Assembly (NCBI GenBank): GCA_937875605.1 | Contig: CALLXZ010000250.1 | Location: 1-12,554, forward strand | Length of the DNA stretch: 12,554 bases | From: an uncultured Moheibacter sp. | Lineage (GTDB): Bacteria; Bacteroidota; Bacteroidia; Flavobacteriales; Weeksellaceae | Reading direction: 5' to 3' | Notes under the pieces: model-generated | Told to the model about the DNA's origin: nothing | Database searches by the model: none | What the model saw: only the letters and a program-made list of their open reading frames with translations | Made by a program: the position numbers and the translations under genes | Shown: positions 7,316 through 12,554 of the stretch, piece by piece | Layout of the letters: each line of letters starts with the position of its first letter | Position numbering within the stretch: the stretch's first letter is position 1

Positions 7316-9196
7316 TTAAAACATTCCAAAAAAGAAAATTCCTAAACCGGCTACAATTCCTATGATCATCAGAAGTATGTACATCCCTATATTTCCGGTT
7401 TGCACCGTTTTTATATTTTTTGATACATAATAAGATAAATCTCCCGTCCCTTCTACTATCCGGACTATCCCCGATTTTTCTACATATTTTTTAAATACAT
7501 TTCCTAAACCCAGCAACGGTGTAATTATAACCGCCTGATAGATTTCGTCCACATACCATTTGTTTTCCAATACTTTTGCGAGTCCTGTCGCTTCTTTGTC
7601 TACTTTCCCATTGTAAAATTTATGTGCAAGAAAAATTGCAACCGCCACACAAGTTAATAATGCTCCGATCAGCATCCATTCCGTCGCATGGGAAACGTGA
7701 TGTGCTTCGCTGTTTGGAATGACAACTCCCGATAAGAATTCTCGCAATTTATGTGCATTTTTCATAAACAATTCCGGAACACCGACAAATCCACCCACGA
7801 TGGACAAAACTGCTAATACAATTAAAGGAAGTGTCATCGCTTTTGGACTTTCGTGTGGATGAACATGCTCATCACGTAACTTTCCGCTAAATGTCATAAA
7901 ATACAATCTGAACATATAGAAAGAAGTCAAAACCGAAACGAGAAACCCGATGGCATAAATCGCTTTGTTCCCGATAAACATACTTAGCAACATTTCGTCT
8001 TTGGAGAAAAATCCACTCAATGGCGGAATTCCCGCAATCGCAATACAACCAATTAACATCGTAATATGCGTCGTCGGCATATACTTTTTCAATCCGCCCA
8101 TTTTGGTCATATCCTGTTCGTGGTGCATTCCGTGAATGACCGAACCTGCTCCCAAGAATAGTAAAGCCTTAAAGAAAGCATGTGTCATCACATGGAAAAC
8201 AGCGGCTACATAAGCGCCCATTCCCAAGGAAGCAAACATTAATCCCAATTGGGATACGGTCGAATAAGCCAATACTTTTTTAATATCATTTTGGCGCATC
8301 GCAATTGTAGCCGTAACCAAGGAAGTGATGATTCCTACCCAAGCGATAATTTCTTTTGTATAAGGAGCTAATTCAAATAATTCATTGCAACGTGTAATCA
8401 AAAATATACCTGCCGTTACCATCGTTGCTGCGTGAATCAAAGCCGAAACCGGAGTTGGTCCAGCCATCGCATCGGGTAACCAGGTAAACAATGGAATCTG
8501 TGCCGATTTTCCCGTTGCAGCGACAAATAATAATAAAGTAATTCCACCCACCGCAAAAAGAGAAACATTTGTGGTATTTAGCAATCCAAAAACTTCGGTG
8601 TATTCTAAAGTTCCGAATTCTCTGTAAATCCAAAACATCGCCAGCAAAAAGCCTACATCCCCGATCCGGTTCATGATAAATGCTTTCTTTGCTGCTCCTA
8701 CATAATCCCGGTTTTTGAACCAGAATCCGATTAATAAGAAAGAACATAATCCAACTCCTTCCCAGCCAATGAACATCATAAAGAAATTACTTCCCATGAC
8801 CAGAATTAGCATAAAAAAGATGAACAAATTCAAATAGGCAAAGAATTTCCCAAAACCTTCGTCTTCGTGCATATAAGCCGAACTATAAACGTGAATCAAA
8901 AAGCCGATTCCGGTTATGACAAGTAAGAATAAACTTGTTAAAGCATCAATTTGAAACGAAAAAGGAATTTGAATGGATTGAAAATCCAAAATATTAAATG
9001 CATGGAAAATCAAAGGTTTTGAACCGGCACCGGAAGGAACTTCCATAAATACCAATACAGATAAAAGAAAACTGATGAAAACCACACCTGAACCAATGAT
9101 GGAAATCAAACTTTTGGAAAGCGCATTTCTTCCCAAACCATTGATGAAAAATCCTAAAAGCGGCAACAAAGGAATTAACCAAATAAACTTCTCCAT
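7316..9196 (-). CDS. nuoL: NADH-quinone oxidoreductase subunit L (distal proton-pump subunit)
   Basis: NuoL is the outermost antiporter-like subunit and carries the long lateral helix that lies along NuoM and NuoN. The 626 residues match the usual size of 600-plus. Visible hallmarks are E146 in FIGWEGVGLCSF, K230 in AATGKSAQIP, and the strongly conserved PDAMAGPTPVSALIHAATMV block at 241-260. The C-terminal 200 residues include a soluble histidine-rich loop (about 440-515), a helix near 515-530 and a final membrane anchor, as expected for the traverse helix region. It sits 6 nt after nuoK and 12 nt before nuoM. Confidence 0.97.
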   Translation of the reverse strand: MEKFIWLIPLLPLLGFFINGLGRNALSKSLISIIGSGVVFISFLLSVLVFMEVPSGAGSKPLIFHAFNILDFQSIQIPFSFQIDALTSLFLLVITGIGFLIHVYSSAYMHEDEGFGKFFAYLNLFIFFMLILVMGSNFFMMFIGWEGVGLCSFLLIGFWFKNRDYVGAAKKAFIMNRIGDVGFLLAMFWIYREFGTLEYTEVFGLLNTTNVSLFAVGGITLLLFVAATGKSAQIPLFTWLPDAMAGPTPVSALIHAATMVTAGIFLITRCNELFELAPYTKEIIAWVGIITSLVTATIAMRQNDIKKVLAYSTVSQLGLMFASLGMGAYVAAVFHVMTHAFFKALLFLGAGSVIHGMHHEQDMTKMGGLKKYMPTTHITMLIGCIAIAGIPPLSGFFSKDEMLLSMFIGNKAIYAIGFLVSVLTSFYMFRLYFMTFSGKLRDEHVHPHESPKAMTLPLIVLAVLSIVGGFVGVPELFMKNAHKLREFLSGVVIPNSEAHHVSHATEWMLIGALLTCVAVAIFLAHKFYNGKVDKEATGLAKVLENKWYVDEIYQAVIITPLLGLGNVFKKYVEKSGIVRIVEGTGDLSYYVSKNIKTVQTGNIGMYILLMIIGIVAGLGIFFFGMF

Positions 9197-9202
9197 AAAT
9201 CT

Positions 9203-9529
9203 TTAGTGCTTTAATCGGTTTAGGGATCTCACATCCACGTTATACTGTTTTCGGTAAAATAAAATCATGATCGACAGTCCTACAGCTACTTCGGCAGCGG
9301 CGACGACCATGATAAACAGAACGAGCATTTGTCCGTCTATTCCGGCTTCCGAACCTAAGTTTTTGGCTTGATGCATTTTTGAAAATGCCACCAAAAGCAA
9401 ATTCACAGAATTTAGCATTAACTCCACACACATCAGCATGATGATGATATTTCTACGCGTCATTACACCAATCATCCCGATGGAGAACAGCGCAAGCGAT
9501 AGAAATAAATAGTAACTAATCGGTATCAT
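9203..9529 (-). CDS. nuoK: NADH-quinone oxidoreductase subunit K
   Basis: This small membrane subunit of complex I has three transmembrane helices and lies between NuoJ/A and the antiporter-like subunits. Two buried glutamates essential for proton translocation are present: E36 (in MCVELMLNS) and E80 (in VVAAAEVAVG). At 108 residues it is about eight longer than the E. coli protein; the extra length is in the loop between helices 2 and 3 (roughly 51-66, a polar stretch with KNLGSEAGIDG), which moves the second glutamate from 72 to 80. The end is 6 nt before nuoL. Upstream, a 100-nt repeat-rich spacer separates it from nuoJ. Confidence 0.95.
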   Translation of the reverse strand: MIPISYYLFLSLALFSIGMIGVMTRRNIIIMLMCVELMLNSVNLLLVAFSKMHQAKNLGSEAGIDGQMLVLFIMVVAAAEVAVGLSIMILFYRKQYNVDVRSLNRLKH

Positions 9530-9594
9530 TCTTTTTTTATTTTATATGATGAATTTGAAATTTTAAATGGTTTTTCAAAATCTAAAATTCATTT

Positions 9595-9624
9595 TCAAAT
9601 CTTCAAATTGTTTAATTCTCAAAT
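9595..9624. repeat. Short-period TCAAAT (ATTTGA) repeats in the nuoJ-nuoK spacer
   Basis: The 100-nt spacer 9530-9629 holds no gene. TCAAAT occurs at 9595, 9603 and 9619, which are offsets of 8 and 16, and a variant TCAAAAT lies at 9575. Read in the direction of the operon this is a degenerate ATTTGA-nn array of period 8 in a very AT-rich background. Comparable ATTTGA-rich intergenic tracts are, from memory, common in flavobacterial genomes. I see no clear hairpin terminator and no convincing promoter within it. Confidence 0.6.
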
Positions 9625-9629
9625 TAATT

Positions 9630-10154
9630 TTAATCTTTCACATTCAAATCCTCCGTTTTTTTGGACAATAAAACCGCTCCTATCATTGCTCCCATAAAGA
9701 GAATACTCGCCAGTTCAAACGGAATCACATAGTCCGAATATAGAACTGAACCCAGTGTTTCTGTCAAACCGATGTTTCCTTCAGCGAGTAGAGTTTGGTT
9801 GTTCTCTTTCACATCGGACTGAAGGAAAATTCCTACAGTCAACGCAAAAAACAAAGCCGAAATGATAGCTCCGGATAGTATGATGAATGGTTTGCTGAAA
9901 CTTTTATCTTCTTTATTCAGGTTCATCAGCATCACCACAAACAGAAATAAAACCATGATGGCTCCTGCATACACGATGATATTCACTACCGCTAAAAATT
10001 GAGCGTTTAGTAAAACATAATGTCCGCTGATGCTGAAAAAAGTAATGATGAGGTATAAAATCGAATAAATCGGATTTTTAGTACTAACTGTCAAAATTCC
10101 ACTTAAAAGCGTTAGTCCCGCCAATACAAAAAATAAAATCTCTGCCGTCTCCAT
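9630..10154 (-). CDS. nuoJ: NADH-quinone oxidoreductase subunit J
   Basis: NuoJ is a membrane subunit of complex I whose third helix changes conformation during quinone reduction in known structures. The 174-residue protein has five hydrophobic segments and the characteristic VVNIIVYAGAIMVLFLFVVM stretch (about 55-74). A polar loop follows helix 4 (about 112-135), and the last helix, near 140-163, ends with a lysine-rich tail. The ATG overlaps the nuoI stop by one base (TAATG at the junction, 10154 shared), suggesting translational coupling of I and J. The downstream neighbour nuoK is separated by a 100-nt repeat-bearing spacer. Confidence 0.96.
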   Translation of the reverse strand: METAEILFFVLAGLTLLSGILTVSTKNPIYSILYLIITFFSISGHYVLLNAQFLAVVNIIVYAGAIMVLFLFVVMLMNLNKEDKSFSKPFIILSGAIISALFFALTVGIFLQSDVKENNQTLLAEGNIGLTETLGSVLYSDYVIPFELASILFMGAMIGAVLLSKKTEDLNVKD

Positions 10155-10654
10155 TATTGATTTGATTTTTTTGGGATTAATAAATCTTCTTTTCCGTAGA
10201 TGAAATTTTTACGTTTATAACTTGCCGGAGCAACGGTTTGGGATAAATAAACCGCATCCTTGGGACAAGCTTCCTCACAGAATCCGCAAAAAATACATCG
10301 CAACATATTGATTTCGTATTTCGCAGCATATTTTTCTTCCCTGTACAGATGTTCTTCGTTTGGAAGTCTTTCAGCTGCTTCCATTGTGATGGCTTCTGCC
10401 GGACAAGCAAGTGCACAAAGTCCACAAGCTGTACAGTTTTCACGGTCTTCCTCATCACGGTTTAGTACATGCAATCCACGAAATACGGGACTAAATGGTC
10501 GTTGTTTTTCAGGATAATTCACCGTGATTTTCTTCTTGAAAAAATGCTTCAAAGTGATCCACATTCCTTGAAAAATCGAAATCAAATAGAGTTTCTCCCA
10601 AAAATTCATCGGGCGGCGATCTACTTGTTTTGCTCTATTTGTTAGTGCTTCCAT
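10154..10654 (-). CDS. nuoI: NADH-quinone oxidoreductase subunit I (two [4Fe-4S] clusters N6a and N6b)
   Basis: NuoI carries electrons to cluster N2 and the quinone site in the peripheral arm. Two ferredoxin motifs are intact: C74-x2-C77-x2-C80-x3-C84-P and C120-x2-C123-x2-C126-x3-C130-P. The N-terminal 45 residues form the amphipathic membrane-contacting helix (FWEKLYLISIFQGMWITLKH), followed by the typical YPEK-RPFSPVFRGLH segment. The length of 166 is normal. nuoH lies 101 nt upstream across a repeat-containing spacer, and nuoJ overlaps the stop codon by one base. Confidence 0.97.
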   Translation of the reverse strand: MEALTNRAKQVDRRPMNFWEKLYLISIFQGMWITLKHFFKKKITVNYPEKQRPFSPVFRGLHVLNRDEEDRENCTACGLCALACPAEAITMEAAERLPNEEHLYREEKYAAKYEINMLRCIFCGFCEEACPKDAVYLSQTVAPASYKRKNFIYGKEDLLIPKKSNQ

Positions 10655-10667
10655 TTTTTATTTTTTA

Positions 10668-10697
10668 TATCAGATATTTGATGTCAACTCTCTGATA
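10668..10697. repeat. Heptamer-like repeat and 7-bp inverted repeat in the nuoH-nuoI spacer
   Basis: The spacer 10655-10755 (101 nt) holds no gene. From 10668 it reads in sevens as TATCAGA, TATTTGA, TGTCAAC, resembling the heptamers of the nuoG-nuoH spacer. TATCAGA (10668-10674) is also complementary to TCTGATA (10691-10697), giving a 7-bp stem with a 16-nt loop about 14 nt before the nuoI start codon in the messenger. The hairpin is AT-rich and weak, so it may be only a by-product of the repeat. Confidence 0.5.
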
Positions 10698-10718
10698 CTT
10701 TTTAACTTATCTATCTTT

Positions 10719-10750
10719 TAAATTTAAAAAACCATTTTCGGTTCTTCAAA
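10719..10750 (-). promoter_or_regulatory. Possible Bacteroidota-type promoter upstream of nuoI
   Basis: On the minus strand TTTG (10750-10747) is followed after 20 nt by TAAATTTA (10726-10719). This resembles the phylum's -33 TTTG / -7 TAnnTTTG promoter, with one mismatch in the last base of the -7 box. It would give a leader of some 58 nt before the nuoI ATG and could act as an internal promoter of the operon. In such AT-rich sequence a chance match is quite likely. Confidence 0.2.
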
Positions 10751-10755
10751 TTATC

Positions 10756-11805
10756 TTAATTATTTAATAATAAAATGACTAAACCTGTAATCAACATATT
10801 GGCTAAAGCCAGTGGCAAAAGACGTTTCCAACCCAAATCCATCAGTTGATCATAGCGGAATCTCGGGATTGTCCACCTTACCCACATAAAGACAAATATA
10901 AAGAAACAGGCTTTTCCAAATAAACTCAGGAAGTGCAAAATTGCCATCCAATTCATTCCTATGCTTTCCGTCAGTTTTACATCATTTACAAAAGGGATAT
11001 CGTATCCTCCAAAATATAAAGTTGAAATGATAACAGAACTTATGAAAATATTGATGTATTCAGCAAACAGGAAAAATCCTAATTTCATGGATGAATATTC
11101 CGAGTGATAACCTCCGATTAATTCATTTTCTGCTTCCGGTAAATCAAAAGGTGTACGGTTTGTTTCGGCAAATGCGCAAACTAAAAATATGATAAATCCG
11201 ATGGGCTGTAGGATGATGTTCCAATATCCATCCATTTGTCCTTCCACAATTCCACCCAAACGAAGCGTTCCGCTGATCATCAGAATTGTAATCAAAGCAA
11301 TTCCCATCGGTAATTCATACGAAATGATTTGCGAAGCCGCACGTAATCCTCCCATCAAAGACCATTTACTGTTTGATGCCCACGAACCCAACATGATTCC
11401 ATAAACACCCAAACTCAAAACACCTAAAATATAAAGGAATCCGACATTTATATCCGCAATTTGCGGAACGATTACAGTGTCGCCTATCTCAAATGGAGTC
11501 GACCAGGGAATCACCGCTCCGGTCATACAGGCAAGAATCATGGCGATAGTTGGTCCTAAAATAAATAAGAATTTCTCTGCATGACGTGGTGTGATTTCTT
11601 CTTTGAAAAACAATTTACCACCATCTGCCAATGGTTGTAGTAGTCCGCCCCATCCTGCACGGTTGGGTCCGCGTCTGTCTTGGATGTAAGCTGCAACTTT
11701 ACGTTCAGCCCAAGTCGAATACATTGCTACCACCAAAGCAAACCCTATCATTGCTCCAGCCAAAGCCGCTTTTATTCCAATTAAACTCCAAAATTCTGAG
11801 TCCAT
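10756..11805 (-). CDS. nuoH: NADH-quinone oxidoreductase subunit H (quinone-site membrane subunit)
   Basis: NuoH anchors the peripheral arm and forms most of the quinone-binding chamber. The 349-residue protein has about eight to nine membrane helices. It shows the signature ERKVAAYIQDRRGPNR at 34-49 and the charged AFAETNRTPFDLPEAENELI loop from 211, followed by GGYHSEYSSMKLGFFLFAEY to 250; both contact NuoB/D/I and quinone in known structures. All key charged residues seem intact. The ATG is preceded by a purine-rich AAAAAGAAAGT. Spacers of 99 nt upstream (to nuoG) and 101 nt downstream (to nuoI) both carry related short repeats. Confidence 0.97.
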   Translation of the reverse strand: MDSEFWSLIGIKAALAGAMIGFALVVAMYSTWAERKVAAYIQDRRGPNRAGWGGLLQPLADGGKLFFKEEITPRHAEKFLFILGPTIAMILACMTGAVIPWSTPFEIGDTVIVPQIADINVGFLYILGVLSLGVYGIMLGSWASNSKWSLMGGLRAASQIISYELPMGIALITILMISGTLRLGGIVEGQMDGYWNIILQPIGFIIFLVCAFAETNRTPFDLPEAENELIGGYHSEYSSMKLGFFLFAEYINIFISSVIISTLYFGGYDIPFVNDVKLTESIGMNWMAILHFLSLFGKACFFIFVFMWVRWTIPRFRYDQLMDLGWKRLLPLALANMLITGLVILLLNN

Positions 11806-11820
11806 ACTTTCTTTTTATTA

Positions 11821-11848
11821 GTATCAAGTATTTGGTATCAAGTATCAA
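11821..11848. repeat. Tandem heptamer (GTATCAA) repeat in the nuoG-nuoH spacer
   Basis: The spacer 11806-11904 (99 nt) holds no gene. From 11821 it is an array of 7-mers: GTATCAA, GTATTTG, GTATCAA, GTATCAA, followed by GATAACC. Read in the operon direction the unit is TTGATAC. The array ends 15 nt before the nuoH start codon. The nuoH-nuoI spacer has a related, more degenerate version at a comparable place before the nuoI start. Confidence 0.75.
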
Positions 11849-11904
11849 GATAACCAGTACCTTATTTTAATTCTTATTTCTTCTGTCTTACTACTTTTGT
11901 CAAA

Positions 11905-12554
11905 TTAATCCTTATAATCCTGACTTGTCGGTGGTCGATTAATTTTACTCAAATCACGATCTTCTTCATTTACCTCACTTACATCATGAATATTGAGCAA
12001 TAATTTCGGATCGCGACCTTTCATAACTCTTTTAAAAGTTTCATGCGGTTTGACAACCTCTTTCAAATAATGACCTTGTCTGATTACAGAATCTTTTGCC
12101 ACAATAGACGGTTGTTCAATTATCCAATCTTTTGTTTCTTTTTTATCAAATCGACAGGTATTGCAAATCCAATCCTCAACTTCGTTCCATTCGTTTTTAC
12201 GAGCTGTAACCCTGAAAACTTCATCTCCTCTGTACCAAACCTGTGCTTTTCCGCTACAAGTCGGACAATCTCTGTGTGCATCTACCGGTTTCAAAAACCA
12301 AACACGGTTTTTGAAACGGAAAGTTTTATCAGTCAAAGCTCCTACCGGACAAACATCGATGATGTTTCCGATGAATTCGTTGTCCAAACTTTTTTCCAAA
12401 TAAGTAGAAATTTCGGCATGGTCACCACGAAACATAACACCATGTTCACGACAACCAGTAATTTGGTCAGCCGTTTTTACACAACGGTAACATAAAATAC
12501 AACGGTTCATGTGCAACTGGATATTCGGACCTAAATCTTCCGGAGCAAAAGTTC
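11905..12554 (-). CDS. nuoG: NADH-quinone oxidoreductase subunit G, short form (N-terminal part outside window)
   Basis: NuoG carries Fe-S clusters that pass electrons from NADH/flavin toward NuoI. The frame is open to the right edge, so the true start is outside; 215 complete codons are visible. Near the edge is NRCILCYRC (C-x2-C-x2-C), pairing with the later CPVGALT cysteine as the N4 [4Fe-4S] site. The 2Fe-2S domain and the His/Cys N5 site should lie upstream. Next comes CPTC, 30 residues, then CNTC, where the N7 motif (C-x2-C-x3-C-x27-C) sits in E. coli. About 80 polar residues follow, and the protein ends with a clean TAA. No molybdopterin-oxidoreductase-like domain follows: a non-coding repeat spacer and nuoH come next. 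With roughly 110-120 residues missing upstream (inferred from the family), the full protein would be near 330 residues, against about 900 in E. coli. This is likely a lineage-typical short NuoG rather than a mutation, since the tail shows no frameshift remnant. Confidence 0.9.
   Translation of the reverse strand, partial: TFAPEDLGPNIQLHMNRCILCYRCVKTADQITGCREHGVMFRGDHAEISTYLEKSLDNEFIGNIIDVCPVGALTDKTFRFKNRVWFLKPVDAHRDCPTCSGKAQVWYRGDEVFRVTARKNEWNEVEDWICNTCRFDKKETKDWIIEQPSIVAKDSVIRQGHYLKEVVKPHETFKRVMKGRDPKLLLNIHDVSEVNEEDRDLSKINRPPTSQDYKD

Noticed and set aside
10675..10690. TTGACA on the minus strand (10687-10682) as a classical -35 box for nuoI
   Set aside because: The next TATAAA-like element is only 12 nt away, and Bacteroidota housekeeping promoters do not use TTGACA. 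The match falls inside the heptamer repeat and is best explained by it.
11821..11850. CRISPR array
   Set aside because: The repeats are 7 bp and directly adjacent, with no spacers and no cas genes nearby.
12043..12495. A 150-codon open frame on the plus strand opposite nuoG
   Set aside because: It lies entirely antisense to a clear nuoG coding region, has no recognisable domain and reads as low-complexity Ser/Thr/Phe-rich sequence typical of a shadow frame.

Overview
This window looks like a piece of a Bacteroidota chromosome, most likely a flavobacterium that uses a proton-pumping Nuo-type complex I (Weeksellaceae-like is my best guess, from recall of protein flavour rather than a search). 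Base composition is AT-rich throughout. Start sites are purine-rich or lack a clear Shine-Dalgarno, and the intergenic spacers carry short-period AT-rich repeats; both fit this phylum.

Left part (1-3093, plus strand): a restriction-modification gene in which an N6-adenine methylase module is fused in one chain to a type I-like specificity module with two target-recognition domains. The gene is interrupted. Its N-terminal helical part stops at 244, and the reading frame resumes at 295 after a roughly 62-bp low-complexity AT-rich stretch with stops in every forward frame. The long downstream piece has only a TTG at 403 as a conventional start, so it is probably a broken or phase-off allele. The region is visibly more AT-rich than what follows.

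Middle (3097-4452, plus strand): an intact radA (DNA repair/recombination ATPase) starting 3 nt after the methylase stop codon. A hairpin at 4467-4486 sits between radA and the convergent nuo operon.

Right part (4484-12554, minus strand): the distal portion of a complex I operon, transcribed right to left as nuoG(partial)-H-I-J-K-L-M-N. These genes encode an electron-transfer arm subunit (G), the quinone-site subunits (H, I), the small membrane subunits (J, K) and the three antiporter-like proton pumps (L, M, N). nuoA-F and the start of nuoG must lie beyond the right edge.

Two things stand out in the operon. NuoG ends soon after its Fe-S region, with no room for the large molybdopterin-oxidoreductase-like domain of classical NuoG, and it has a C-x2-C-x30-C-x2-C motif where the N7-cluster motif would be. 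In addition, three spacers (G-H, H-I, J-K) are each 99-101 nt long and repeat-bearing, while all other junctions are 12 nt or less or overlap. Two of these spacers share a related heptamer repeat directly before the downstream start codon.

I see no tRNA, rRNA, CRISPR array, transposase or prophage gene. The most unusual items are the interrupted methylase-specificity fusion, the short NuoG and the repeat-bearing spacers. None of these by itself proves a new biological system.
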